Below, piece by piece: positions 8,808-17,866 of a stretch of 54,445 bases of DNA. The notes under the pieces are model-generated. The model saw only the letters and a list, made by a program, of their open reading frames with translations. It made no database searches and was not told where the DNA came from. Source of the stretch: Kutzneria sp. 744 (GTDB lineage Bacteria > Actinomycetota > Actinomycetes > Mycobacteriales > Pseudonocardiaceae); assembly GCF_000568255.1 (NCBI RefSeq), contig NZ_KK037166.1, positions 10,958,458 through 11,012,902 of the forward strand. The letters are read 5' to 3'. Position 1 is the stretch's first letter. Each line of letters begins with the position of its first letter. Position numbers and translations under genes: made by a program.

Positions 8808-9257
8808 GTGTCCAGCGACCAGGCGAGCCCCCGGCTCGCGTACCTGCTCAAGCACGCCAACCTGCGGATCTCCGAGCTGACCGAGAAGGCGCTGCTGCCC
8901 TACGACATCAGCGGGCGGGAGCTGGGCGTGCTCAACGTGCTCAACGGGCGCGAACCAGGCTCGCAGCAGCACGCGGCGCAGCGGCTGGGCATCGACCGCA
9001 CCACCATGGTCGCGCTGTTGGACACGTTGGAGGACAAGGGCCTGGTGTCCCGTCACCCCGACGCCGACGACCGCCGGCGCAATGTGGTCGAGCTGACCGA
9101 GAAGGGCCAGAACATCGTCCGCTGGGCCGGTTCGGCGGCCGCGGAGGCGGAGCAGGTCTTCCTGCGCCCGCTGACCGAGGCGGCCGGCCAGCAGCTGCGG
9201 GAATCGCTTCAGGCCGTCGTTGCCCGACCGGACAGTTCTGGACAGGTCCGGCCGTAG
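8808..9257 (+). CDS. MarR-family transcriptional regulator
   Basis: 149 residues with a winged helix-turn-helix. The segment QQHAAQRLGIDRTTMVALLDTLEDKGLV (about residues 48-75) is the recognition region, followed by the wing RHPDADDRRRNVVELTEKG. Such proteins act as dimers and usually repress a divergent gene until a small ligand binds. It starts at a GTG, directly after the inverted repeats at 8751-8788. The epimerase at 7788 is its likely target, and possibly the amidohydrolase 18 bases downstream. Confidence 0.88.
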   Translation: MSSDQASPRLAYLLKHANLRISELTEKALLPYDISGRELGVLNVLNGREPGSQQHAAQRLGIDRTTMVALLDTLEDKGLVSRHPDADDRRRNVVELTEKGQNIVRWAGSAAAEAEQVFLRPLTEAAGQQLRESLQAVVARPDSSGQVRP

Positions 9258-9275
9258 GACCTCTAGGGTCGAGGG

Positions 9276-10751
9276 ATGCAGACACTGCTGCGGGGCGGCC
9301 GGGTGATCGATCCGGGCGCCGGCCTCGACGGACTGTCCGACGTGCTGATCTCCGACGGCAGGATCGCGGCGGTCGGGCCGGGCCTGGAGGCGCCACCGGG
9401 CGCCGAGGTCGTGGACGTCACCGGGCTCGTTGTCGGACCCGGGTTCGTGGACGTGCACAGCCACGTGCACTCCATCGTCGGGCACCGCATGCAGGCGATG
9501 GACGGCGTCACGACCGCCCTCGACCTGGAGGCGGGCGTGATGCCGATCGAGAAGGGCTACGCCGACGCGGCCAAGGCCGGGCGGCCTCTGAACTACGGCT
9601 TCTCCGCCTCCTGGGGCGGCGCGCGGGCGCAGGTGCTGCTCGGCGCCGAGCCCAATGCCAACGTCGGCAGCAGCCTGGCGATGCTGGGCAACGAGGCCTG
9701 GCGGCGGTCGTCCTCACCGGCCGAGCTGACGGCCTGGCTGTCGCTGCTGGAGAGCGAGATCGCCGCCGGGGCGCTGGGCATCGGCGTGCTGCTGGGGTAC
9801 GCGCCGATGACCGACCCGGGGGAGTTCCTCGCCGTCGCCCAGCTGGCCGCGAAGGCCGGCGTTCCCACGTACACGCACGTCCGCGAGCTGGCGGAGGTGG
9901 ACCCCTCGACCCCGGTCGACGGGTCGGAGGAGATCGCCCGAGCCGCCGGGGAGACCGGCGCGGCCATGCACCACTGCCACGTCAACAGCACCTCGGGCCG
10001 GCACGTCGACCGCGTGCTGGGAACCTTGGACCGCGCGCAGCGGCTCGGGTCGCGCGTGACCGTGGAGGCCTACCCCTACGGCGCGGGCAGCACGGCGATC
10101 GGCGCCGCCTTCATCGCCCCGGAGCGGTTGCGGATGAAGGGCCTCGGCCCGTCCAACATCATCGTGGTGGAGACCGGTGAGCGTGTCGCCGACGAGAAGC
10201 GGCTGCTCCAGCTGCGCCAGGACGACCCCAGCGCGCCCTGCCTGATGGAGTTCCTGGACGAGAGCCGGGAGGCCGACCTCGAGATGCTGCGCCGCACGTT
10301 GGCCTTCCCGGACTCGATCGTCGGCAGCGACGCGATGCCGCTGTTCTGGCCGGACGGCAGCTTCGAGAGCACCGAGTGGCCGCTGCCGCCGGGCGGCTCG
10401 ACCCATCCGCGCGCGGCCGGCACGTTCTCGAAGACGCTGCGCCTGATGGTGCGGGAAACCGGGGTCTGGACCTGGTTGGAGGCGTTCAGGCGGTGTTCGT
10501 ACCTGCCGGCGCGGCTGCTGGACGACTGCGCGCCGGCGGCGCGGGCCAAGGGGCATCTCGGAGTCGGGGCCGATGCGGACGTCGTGGTGCTGGACCCGGC
10601 GCGGATCAGCGACGCCGCGACCTACCGGGACCCGCTGCGGCCGTCGATCGGCGTGCGGCATCTGTTCGTGGGCGGAACTGCTGTTGTGCGGCAAGGGGAA
10701 ATGCGGACGGATGCGCTGCCGGGACGGGCGCTACGCGGGGAGGCACGATGA
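9276..10751 (+). CDS. D-aminoacylase-type metal-dependent amidohydrolase
   Basis: A 491-residue amidohydrolase-superfamily protein close to N-acyl-D-amino-acid deacylases. The metal-binding motif VDVHSHVH lies near residues 61-68. MHHCHVNSTSG and the late GSDAMPLFW supply further ligands. The small beta-sandwich made by both ends is visible as LLRGGRVIDPGAG at the start and GADADVVVLDPARI near the end. Expected chemistry is hydrolysis of an N-acyl or amide bond on a D-amino acid or similar; the exact substrate is not readable. Its stop overlaps the next start (ATGA at 10748), so the two hydrolases are translationally coupled and may act in sequence. Confidence 0.85.
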   Translation: MQTLLRGGRVIDPGAGLDGLSDVLISDGRIAAVGPGLEAPPGAEVVDVTGLVVGPGFVDVHSHVHSIVGHRMQAMDGVTTALDLEAGVMPIEKGYADAAKAGRPLNYGFSASWGGARAQVLLGAEPNANVGSSLAMLGNEAWRRSSSPAELTAWLSLLESEIAAGALGIGVLLGYAPMTDPGEFLAVAQLAAKAGVPTYTHVRELAEVDPSTPVDGSEEIARAAGETGAAMHHCHVNSTSGRHVDRVLGTLDRAQRLGSRVTVEAYPYGAGSTAIGAAFIAPERLRMKGLGPSNIIVVETGERVADEKRLLQLRQDDPSAPCLMEFLDESREADLEMLRRTLAFPDSIVGSDAMPLFWPDGSFESTEWPLPPGGSTHPRAAGTFSKTLRLMVRETGVWTWLEAFRRCSYLPARLLDDCAPAARAKGHLGVGADADVVVLDPARISDAATYRDPLRPSIGVRHLFVGGTAVVRQGEMRTDALPGRALRGEAR

Positions 10752-11830
10752 CGGATCTGTTGGCGGACATCGAGGAACTGGTGCGGTGCGAGTCGCCGTC
10801 GTCGGATCACGACGCGGTGGCGCGCAGCGCCGATGTGGTGACGGAGCTCGGCCGGCGGCTGCTCGGCGCCGAACCCGAACGGATCGTGACCGACGGGTGC
10901 ACGCACCTGCGCTGGCGGTTCGGCGACGTGCCGAAGGTCCTGCTGCTCGGGCACCACGACACCGTGTGGCCGCACGGATCCCTTGAGACCCACCCGTTCT
11001 CCGTGGTCGACGGCGTCATGCGCGGGCCGGGCTGCTTCGACATGAAGACCGGCGTCGTGATGATCCTGCACGCCGTCGCGGCGCTGGAGGACCGTTCCGG
11101 CGTGACGATCCTGATCACCGGCGACGAAGAACTCGGCTCGCCGCGGTCCCGGACGCTGATCGAGGACGAGGCGCGGGGCTGCGAGGCCGCGTTCGTGCTG
11201 GAAGCGGCCGGCCCCGGCGGGGCGCTGAAGACCCGCCGCAAGGGCACGTCCATCTACCGGGTCGTGGTGCAGGGCAAGGCATCCCACGCCGGGCTGGAGC
11301 CCGAGAAGGGCGTCAACGCCGCCGTCGAGATCGCGCACCAGATCCTCGCGGTGTCCGCATTGGACGATCCTGCGCGCGGAACCTCCGTCGTGCCAACGGT
11401 GCTCAACGCCGGCACCACGTCCAACACCGTGCCGGCTAACGCTGCGGTGTCGGTGGACGTGCGGGCATGGGACCGCGACGAACAGGTTCGGGTCGACGAG
11501 GCCATCCACCGCCTGACGCCCGTGCTGCCCGGTGCTCAGATCCGTATCGAGGGCGGCATCAACCGACCGCCGCTGGATGCCAAGTCCTCGGCCGGGCTGT
11601 TCGCGCTGGCGTCCGCGGTGGCCGGTGAGCTCGGACTCGGTGAGCCGGCCGAGACGGCCGTCGGCGGGGCTTCGGACGGCAACTTCACCGCCGGCGTGGG
11701 CGTTCCGACGCTCGACGGCCTCGGCGCGGTGGGCGACGGCGCCCATGCCGACCATGAGCACGTGATCGTCGAGGAGATCCCTCGCCGCACGGCACTGCTC
11801 ACCGGACTGATCAAGGCGGTACTCGCCTGA
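10748..11830 (+). CDS. M20-family metallopeptidase (carboxypeptidase G2-like)
   Basis: 360 residues. Ligands of a di-zinc M20 peptidase are all visible: GHHDTVWP near residue 76, CFDMKTGV, the catalytic pair in GDEELGS, and HADHEHV near the C-terminus. The dimerisation domain lies in the middle (KGTSIYRVVVQGKASHAG). The closest general type is carboxypeptidase G2/ArgE, which removes a C-terminal amino acid or an acyl group. The ATG at 10748 is chosen because it overlaps the stop of the amidohydrolase by 4 bases. There is no signal peptide, so it is cytoplasmic. Confidence 0.87.
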   Translation: MTDLLADIEELVRCESPSSDHDAVARSADVVTELGRRLLGAEPERIVTDGCTHLRWRFGDVPKVLLLGHHDTVWPHGSLETHPFSVVDGVMRGPGCFDMKTGVVMILHAVAALEDRSGVTILITGDEELGSPRSRTLIEDEARGCEAAFVLEAAGPGGALKTRRKGTSIYRVVVQGKASHAGLEPEKGVNAAVEIAHQILAVSALDDPARGTSVVPTVLNAGTTSNTVPANAAVSVDVRAWDRDEQVRVDEAIHRLTPVLPGAQIRIEGGINRPPLDAKSSAGLFALASAVAGELGLGEPAETAVGGASDGNFTAGVGVPTLDGLGAVGDGAHADHEHVIVEEIPRRTALLTGLIKAVLA

Positions 11831-11866
11831 CGGCAGTTCTCGACACACAACAAGGGGGGGAGTGGC

Positions 11867-13882
11867 ATGACTCGACGCATGCGGATCGAGGACCTGTACG
11901 ACCTGGCCGTCCCGGCGCAGCCCGCGCTGTCGCCGGACGGCCGCCGGATCGTGTACGTGCTGCGCACGGCCGATCGGGCGGCGGATCAGAACCTCACACA
12001 GCTGTGGGAAGTCGACACGAGCGGGGGAGCGGCGCGGCAGATCACCCGTGGCGCCAACGACTCCGCGCCGGCCTGGTCGCCGGACGGCTCGGCGCTGGCG
12101 TTTCTGCGCGAGGAACAGGTGTGGCTGCTGGAAACCGGCGAGCCCCGGCAGCTGACCTCCCTGCCGTCGGGCGCCGGCGCCCCGAGGTGGAGCCCGGACG
12201 GCACCAAGATCGCGTTCACCGCCCTGGTCGGCCCCGACCAGCCGACGGCGCCGATCGTGATCGACCGCTTGGCCTACAAGGCGGACGGTGTCGGCATGAT
12301 CGGGGCGAAGCGGGGACACCTCCACGTCCTCGACGTCACGACCGGCGAGGTCCAGCAGGTCACCTTCGGCGACTGGGACGCCGGTGATCCGGCATGGTCG
12401 CCCGACGGCACGCTCCTGGCCTTCAGCGCGGCCCGGGGCGACGACGCCGACCTGACTTTCCGTTCCGCCGCCTACGTTGTCGAGATCGGTGGCGAACCCC
12501 GGCTGGTCGGCACCGCCGACGGCGTCTGCCAGCGGGTCGCATGGACGGCCGACGGGACCGCGCTGTTGGTCGTCGGCACACGGACCCTGAAGGTCGGCAA
12601 CGCCCGGTTGCTGCGGGTCCCATTGGATGGCGGCGAGACCGTCGACCTGGCCGAGTCGTTGGACCGCAATGTGATGGCCGGCGAGGCCGGCTACCCCGGG
12701 GTCGTGCCGCAGGCGGTCGGTGACACCGTCTACTTTGCCGTCCGTGACCGGGGCTGTACCCACCTGTATGCGGTCGAGGACGGCGATATCAGGCTTGTTC
12801 TCGGCGGCGACGGAAATGTTGTGTCCGATGTGGACGTCGTTGGCGGCAAGGCGGCGGCTGTACTGGTCACGCCGTTGTCGTACGGCGAGGTCGTGGTGGT
12901 TGACCTACACCGCGGCGATGTCGACGTCCGCACCGCCCATGGCAACGCCAACATCACACCGTTCCCCTGTGAGGAAAGGGAATTCGCCATCTCCGACGGC
13001 ACAGTCGTGCACGGCTGGCTGATGCGCGATCCCGCCCGCAGGGGCCCGCTGCCGCTGGTCCTGGACATCCACGGCGGCCCGCACAACGCCTGGAACGGCG
13101 CCGCCGACTCCACGCGGACCTACCGCCAGGAGCTGGCGGCACGCGGCTGGGCCGTCTTGCTGCTCAACCCGCGCGCCAGCGACGGCTACGGCGAGGCGTT
13201 CATCTCCGCGGCCGTCGGTGCATGGGGCGAGGCCGACGCCAAGGACTTCCTTGAGCCGCTGGACCAACTGGTGGCCGAGGGCGTGGCCGACGCCGACCGG
13301 CTGGCCGTGGTCGGCTACAGCTACGGCGGCTACATGACCTGCTACCTCACCAGCCGTGACAACCGTTTCGCGGCGGCGGTCGCGGGCGGCATCGTCGCCG
13401 ACACCACCAGCATGGCCGGCACCTCCGACGGCGGGCACTACCTCAAGGTGATCGAGTTCGGCGACGGGGACTGCTCGCCCCTGAGCCGAGTCGACCAGGT
13501 CCGCACGCCGACCCTGATCCTGCACGGCGCGGCCGACGACCGTTGCCCGGTCGGCCAGGCCGAACAGTGGTTCACCGCGCTGCGGGCCCAGGGCGTGCCA
13601 GCACAACTGGTGCTCTACCCGGGCGCGTCGCACATGTTCATCCACAATGGACTGCCTTCGCACCGTGTCGACTACAACCGCCGGGTCGGCGACTGGCTCC
13701 CCTGGTTCCGAGCTGATTTACTCTCTCTCTCGTTGAGCTCCGCGCCGACCACTGGCGGCGACGACTGGCCGAGTTGGCTCGCAAGCATCACGTTCCCGGT
13801 GCGGCGCTGGGCATCCTGCGCGGCGATGAGCTCGTCCAGGTCAGCGCGGGCGTGCTCAACAAGGCGACCGGCACGTCCGTGA
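11867..13882 (+). CDS. S9-family serine peptidase (acylaminoacyl-peptidase type), 3' end disturbed
   Basis: A PD40-type beta-propeller (residues 1 to about 370, with blades such as PAWSPDGSALAF and PRWSPDGTKIAF) is followed by an alpha/beta hydrolase domain. The catalytic triad is visible as Ser485 in GYSYGG, Asp557 in HGAADDRCP and His589 in GASHMF. Homology should end near DWLPWF at about 13,710. Instead the frame runs on 170 bases into the next gene and stops at 13882. A lost base near the CT repeat at 13,718-13,732 would restore the TGA at 13714-13716. A GC-rich leader with a G8 run (11853-11860) supplies the ribosome binding site. It probably hydrolyses short or acylated peptides in the cytoplasm. 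Confidence 0.85.
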   Translation: MTRRMRIEDLYDLAVPAQPALSPDGRRIVYVLRTADRAADQNLTQLWEVDTSGGAARQITRGANDSAPAWSPDGSALAFLREEQVWLLETGEPRQLTSLPSGAGAPRWSPDGTKIAFTALVGPDQPTAPIVIDRLAYKADGVGMIGAKRGHLHVLDVTTGEVQQVTFGDWDAGDPAWSPDGTLLAFSAARGDDADLTFRSAAYVVEIGGEPRLVGTADGVCQRVAWTADGTALLVVGTRTLKVGNARLLRVPLDGGETVDLAESLDRNVMAGEAGYPGVVPQAVGDTVYFAVRDRGCTHLYAVEDGDIRLVLGGDGNVVSDVDVVGGKAAAVLVTPLSYGEVVVVDLHRGDVDVRTAHGNANITPFPCEEREFAISDGTVVHGWLMRDPARRGPLPLVLDIHGGPHNAWNGAADSTRTYRQELAARGWAVLLLNPRASDGYGEAFISAAVGAWGEADAKDFLEPLDQLVAEGVADADRLAVVGYSYGGYMTCYLTSRDNRFAAAVAGGIVADTTSMAGTSDGGHYLKVIEFGDGDCSPLSRVDQVRTPTLILHGAADDRCPVGQAEQWFTALRAQGVPAQLVLYPGASHMFIHNGLPSHRVDYNRRVGDWLPWFRADLLSLSLSSAPTTGGDDWPSWLASITFPVRRWASCAAMSSSRSARACSTRRPARP

Positions 13883-15099
13883 CCGACGATTCGGTGTTCC
13901 AGATCGGGTCCATCACCAAGACCTGGACCGCCACCCTGGCGATGCAGCTGGTCGACGAAGGCCGCCTCGACCTGGACGCGCCGATCGCCGACGTGCTGCC
14001 GGATCTGCGACTGTCCGATCCGGACGTGACCAAGCAGGTGACGATGCGGCACCTGTTGACCCACACCAGCGGTATCGACGGCGACGTGTTCACCGACACC
14101 GGCCGCGGCGACGACTGCGTGGCCAAATACGTCGACCGGCTCGGCGAAGCCGCCCAGGTGTACCCGCTCGGCGTCACTTTCTCCTACTGCAACTCGGGAT
14201 TCGCGCTCGCCGGCCGTGTGATCGAGAAGATCACCGGCCAGACCTGGGACGCCGCGCTGCGGGAGCGGCTGATCGATCCGCTCGGCCTCAAGCACACCGT
14301 GACCCTGCCCGAGGAAGCCATCCTGCTCAGCGCCGCCGTCGGCCACGAAGCCCCGGCCGGTCGGGAACCTCTTCCCGTGTCAACGTTTCTGCTGCCGCGC
14401 TCGATGGGCCCGGCCGGACTGATCACCGCTTCCACCGCCGATGTCCTGGCTTTCGCCCGACTGCACCTGACCCGCGGCCTCGGTCCCGACGGCGACCGAC
14501 TGCTCAGCGAGGCGTCCGCGGTGGCCATGACCGAGAACCACGCCGATGTGCCCAACAAGTACGTCTTCGGCGATTCATGGGGCCTCGGCTGGATGCGGTT
14601 CGACTGGGACGGTCGCCAGGTCATCGGACACGACGGCGGCACCCGCGGGCAGTTCGCCTTCCTGCGCATCGTGCCCGAACTCGGACTGGCCGTCACGCTG
14701 CTCACCAACGGCGACAACGCGATCGACCTCTACCAGGAGCTGTTCCGGGAGCTGTTCGCCGAGATCGCCGGCATCACCCTGCCCGAACCCGTCTCGCCGC
14801 CGGCACAGCCGCCGACGGTCGATGCCGCACGCTACCTCGGAGCGTACGAGCGAGCCGGCAGTCGCATCGAGATCTTCGCCGGTGAGAACGGGTTGCGGGT
14901 GCGGTCGATCGCGACCGGCCAGATGGCCGAGATCGTGCCTGAACCCGTCACCGAGCACGATCTGTTGCCCGTCGGCGACACACTGTTCGTGTCGCGGGCC
15001 GAAGGCCGGCAGTGGTGGACGCCGATCGTGTTCTTCAGCCTGCCGACCGGCGAGCCGTATGTTCAGGTCGGCGTGCGGACCTACCCGAAGGTGGGATAA
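13774..15099 (+). CDS. class C beta-lactamase-related serine hydrolase
   Basis: 441 residues from a TTG. The penicillin-binding fold motifs are present: SITK (Ser46 to Lys49), YCN (Tyr138 to Asn140) and HDGG near residue 289. A C-terminal extra domain follows at about residue 350. Members are D-aminopeptidases, esterases or carboxypeptidases more often than true beta-lactamases. The start is unsure: the frame reads back sensibly through ELRADHWRRRLAEL, but no ATG or GTG precedes it after the TGA at 13714. An indel near the CT repeat has probably hidden the true start. It is in line with the S9 peptidase, as part of a peptide-hydrolase group. Confidence 0.82.
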   Translation: MARKHHVPGAALGILRGDELVQVSAGVLNKATGTSVTDDSVFQIGSITKTWTATLAMQLVDEGRLDLDAPIADVLPDLRLSDPDVTKQVTMRHLLTHTSGIDGDVFTDTGRGDDCVAKYVDRLGEAAQVYPLGVTFSYCNSGFALAGRVIEKITGQTWDAALRERLIDPLGLKHTVTLPEEAILLSAAVGHEAPAGREPLPVSTFLLPRSMGPAGLITASTADVLAFARLHLTRGLGPDGDRLLSEASAVAMTENHADVPNKYVFGDSWGLGWMRFDWDGRQVIGHDGGTRGQFAFLRIVPELGLAVTLLTNGDNAIDLYQELFRELFAEIAGITLPEPVSPPAQPPTVDAARYLGAYERAGSRIEIFAGENGLRVRSIATGQMAEIVPEPVTEHDLLPVGDTLFVSRAEGRQWWTPIVFFSLPTGEPYVQVGVRTYPKVG

Positions 15100-15128
15100 C
15101 CCGCGCGATCGTGGGTACCCGGGGGCGC

Positions 15129-15305
15129 ATGAAACAGCAGACCACCTACGACCCCGCGCCGCCCACCACGCCGATTCCTGCCGCGCCGATCCCGCCCGCG
15201 CCGCCGACAACGCCGATTCCCGCGCAACCCGAGCAACAGGAACCCTTGCCGGAGACCGAATCGGTGCTGGGGGCCATGCCGAACGAGCAGCCGGGCATAG
15301 AGTGA
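15129..15305 (+). CDS. small Pro-rich hypothetical protein
   Basis: 58 residues, MKQQTTYDPAPPTTPIPAAP at the start, with APPTTPIPA occurring twice and an acidic tail. No domain or membrane segment is visible and a disordered protein is expected. The ATG follows GGGGGCGC. It is similar in style to the Pro-rich protein at 35003. It could be a chance frame, but codon use and the clean start make it plausible. Confidence 0.45.
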   Translation: MKQQTTYDPAPPTTPIPAAPIPPAPPTTPIPAQPEQQEPLPETESVLGAMPNEQPGIE

Positions 15306-15356
15306 GCGGGGAGGACGTCGCCTGCCGTCCTCCCCGCCCAGTCCTGCTGGCTCAGG

Positions 15357-17636
15357 CTAGCTCAGGGTCACAGCCGCGTCGTCGACGACGAACGAGGTCT
15401 GCAGCGAGCTGTCCTCCGCCGCGGTGAACTTCAGCGCGAGGGTCTGCCCGGCGAACGACGAGACGTCGATCGACTTCTGGACGTAGCCCGCGGCCTTGTT
15501 CAGGTTGGAGTAGGTCGCCAGGGTGGAAGTGCCGCCGGCGACGGTCAGCTTGTCGAACTGGGTCGTCCCGGTCGTCTCGGCCGAGTCGATGTGCAGGTAG
15601 AACGTCAGCGTGGCGTGGCAGCCGGCCGGGATGGCCACCGACTGGGACAGCGTGTCGGTGTGGCTCGTGCCGTAGCCGTCCATCCAGGCGTTCCAGGTGC
15701 CGCCGTGGGCGGGCTGGTCGGGCGCGTTCTGGCCGATCACGCCAGAGGACGAGGTCCAAACCGTGGCGCCGGACTCGAAGCCGGGGTTGCCGAGCTTCTG
15801 ACCGGTGCAGTTGCCGCTCACCGTGCCGACCGTCCAGCTGAACGAGGCCGAGCCGCTGTGGCTGGCGCTGTCCGTGGCGGTCACCGTCACGTTGCTGCTG
15901 CCGGCGGTGGTCGCGGTGCCGGAGATCGTGCCGGTGGAGGCGTTGATGGACAGGCCGGCCGGCAGGCCGGTCGCGGTCCAGCTGTACGGCGCGGTGCCGC
16001 CGCTGGCCGACAGCGGCAGGCTCACGGCCGCGCCGGTGGTGGTGGACTGGTTGCCCGGGTTGGACACCGTGACCGTGCCGGTGGCCGAGCAGGTCGGGTC
16101 GCCGGCCTGCGCCGGCACGGAGATCGCGTCCCACGCCGCCTTGACGGTGTTGAACTCGGTGCAGCTGCCCGGGAACATGTTCTTGGCCGCGGTCAGCGTC
16201 CAGGTCCGGTACTTCAGGTAGGAGCTGCCGGTCGTCTTGAGCAGCATGGCGTTGTAGAAGATCTTCAGCGCGTTCTGCACGCCGAGCCCGGTGATGGTGG
16301 AGCTGTTGCAGGTGGTGCTGGTCGGCTGCCCGTTGGTCGGGTTCGTGCCCTCGGCCAGCAGGTAGAACCAGTGGTTGCCGGGACCGGCCGAGGCGTGCAC
16401 CTCGCCGCCGGGGACGCTGCTGTCGTAGCAGTTCTTGTCGCCCAGGGCGGACGGGTTGTACATGTTGCGGATCGGGCCGGAGCCGACCAGGTTGATCTGC
16501 TCGCCGACCAGGAAGTCGGGCACGTCGTAGGGCGCCGGCTCGTTGGCGAACCACTCGGTGGACGCGCCGAACACGTCGGCCACGAACTCCTGGGTGCCGT
16601 TGCCGGAGATGCCGCCCGGGGTGTGGTCGTCGATGCCGTGGCCGTGCTCGTGGGCCACCACGTCGATCGAACCGATCCACTGGTTCTGGCTGTTGTGGCC
16701 GATCTGCACCTGGCTGCCGTCGTAGTAGGCGTTCTCGTCGGCCAGGCCGACGCGGATCGGCCAGCCGCCGCCGTTGCCGTCGAAGCTGTTGCGGCCCAAC
16801 CACTGCGACAGCATCTTGTTCTCGGTCTGCACGCCGAACAGCGCGTCGACGCAGCCCGTCTCCTTGCTGGTGGCGTTACCCGTGCCCCAGCTGTCGGAGG
16901 TCTTGGTGAACGTCGTGTTGTTCGCGGCGTCCTGGCAGCTGACGTTGGTCAGCACCGGGTCCTTGAGCGAGAAGTTGCTGCCGGAGTGCGTGGTGTCCAG
17001 GTGTACCGGGTTCGGACCGTTCCAAGCGGACGTTCCGTCGCCGAACAGCACGTGTTCCTGGGTGTGCAGCACCTTGCCGCTGACCGCGTCGACGACGACG
17101 TCCAGCTTGCTGGGCTCGTTGTCCCGGGTGCCGGTCACGGTGCTCTGCCACGCCAGCGTGGGCGTGCCGAGCGCGAAGGTCACCAGCTGCGCGGCGCCGA
17201 CGCTGTCCACCTTCGACAGCTGGCCGCGGGCGACGTTCTGCGCCTGCGCCGAGGTCAGTTTCGGCGTGGTGGAGGCGAGATTGATGGTCGCGTCCTGGGC
17301 CACGGAGGTGCCCAGGACCTGGCCGGTGGAGTTGGTGGCGACCACGAAGTCGCCGCCGACCACCGGCAGACCCTTGTACGTCCGCTGGTACGGCACGTAC
17401 TTCAGCCCGTTGGTGGAGGAGATGGTGCTCTGCTGCGTGAAGACGTCGTCCGAGCTGGCGTGCAGCGCGGCGGGCCGGGAGGCGACGAGGCTCTGGGCCG
17501 CGTTGACGGCCATCGCGTCGGCGGTGAGCGGGTTCGCCGCGGGCGCGGATGGCTGCGCCTGTGCGGCCGTGCTGGTGGTGACCGCGGCGACCAGAAGGCC
17601 GGCCGCGACGACAACGGTGGAGCGTCTCAGGAACAT
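15357..17636 (-). CDS. secreted M4 (thermolysin-like) metallopeptidase with Ig-like and C-terminal domains
   Basis: 759 residues. A signal peptide (MFLRRSTVVVAAGLLVAAVT, cleavage near AAQAQ) is followed by an FTP/PepSY-type propeptide to about residue 210. The M4 catalytic domain carries the zinc motif HEHGH at residues 329-333 with the third ligand in GTQEFVADVFG. An Ig-like putative domain (VSNPGNQSTTTGAAVSLPL) follows near residue 530. The end is a jelly-roll-like domain of about 140 residues that probably binds substrate or cell surface. It is an exported, self-processed protease. The ribosome binding site GGAGGAG lies 9 bases before the ATG, after a long leader of about 200 bases. Confidence 0.93.
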   Translation of the reverse strand: MFLRRSTVVVAAGLLVAAVTTSTAAQAQPSAPAANPLTADAMAVNAAQSLVASRPAALHASSDDVFTQQSTISSTNGLKYVPYQRTYKGLPVVGGDFVVATNSTGQVLGTSVAQDATINLASTTPKLTSAQAQNVARGQLSKVDSVGAAQLVTFALGTPTLAWQSTVTGTRDNEPSKLDVVVDAVSGKVLHTQEHVLFGDGTSAWNGPNPVHLDTTHSGSNFSLKDPVLTNVSCQDAANNTTFTKTSDSWGTGNATSKETGCVDALFGVQTENKMLSQWLGRNSFDGNGGGWPIRVGLADENAYYDGSQVQIGHNSQNQWIGSIDVVAHEHGHGIDDHTPGGISGNGTQEFVADVFGASTEWFANEPAPYDVPDFLVGEQINLVGSGPIRNMYNPSALGDKNCYDSSVPGGEVHASAGPGNHWFYLLAEGTNPTNGQPTSTTCNSSTITGLGVQNALKIFYNAMLLKTTGSSYLKYRTWTLTAAKNMFPGSCTEFNTVKAAWDAISVPAQAGDPTCSATGTVTVSNPGNQSTTTGAAVSLPLSASGGTAPYSWTATGLPAGLSINASTGTISGTATTAGSSNVTVTATDSASHSGSASFSWTVGTVSGNCTGQKLGNPGFESGATVWTSSSGVIGQNAPDQPAHGGTWNAWMDGYGTSHTDTLSQSVAIPAGCHATLTFYLHIDSAETTGTTQFDKLTVAGGTSTLATYSNLNKAAGYVQKSIDVSSFAGQTLALKFTAAEDSSLQTSFVVDDAAVTLS

Positions 17637-17778
17637 CGGCAGTTCTCCTCCGAGCAGGGGCTATCACGACCCGGGTCTCGGGCCGCGTTCGGCAGAGGTG
17701 GAAGGTGTCGACCGCGGACCAGGATCGGCGCTCGGGGAACCGGGAACAACCGACGAAGGTAGTGAACTTTGCATGAAT

Positions 17779-17825
17779 CGCCTGAACGGCCTTATTGCGT
17801 CGTAGGGGTGTGGGCCGCTCAGGCG
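17779..17825 (-). terminator. hairpin downstream of the alpha/beta hydrolase gene
   Basis: CGCCTGAACGGCC at 17779-17791 and GGCCGCTCAGGCG at 17813-17825 pair over 13 positions with one mismatch and a 21-base loop. The hairpin lies just past the stop of the minus-strand hydrolase gene and ahead of the protease gene on the same strand. It is probably a terminator for the hydrolase transcript. The rest of the 17637-17866 gap should hold the protease promoter, which I cannot place. Confidence 0.5.
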
Positions 17826-17866
17826 ACGTGACCCGGTTTTGTTGATCTAGCAAAGAAAGGGTCTTC

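Noticed and set aside
10622-12763. A 713-residue minus-strand frame opposite the M20 and S9 genes
   Set aside because: It is a GC-driven shadow frame. The plus-strand proteins carry full catalytic motifs, while this one has no recognisable domain.
15591-17762. A 723-residue plus-strand frame opposite the M4 protease
   Set aside because: Val/Arg/Gly/Ala-rich antisense of a gene with signal peptide and zinc motif; no domain of its own.
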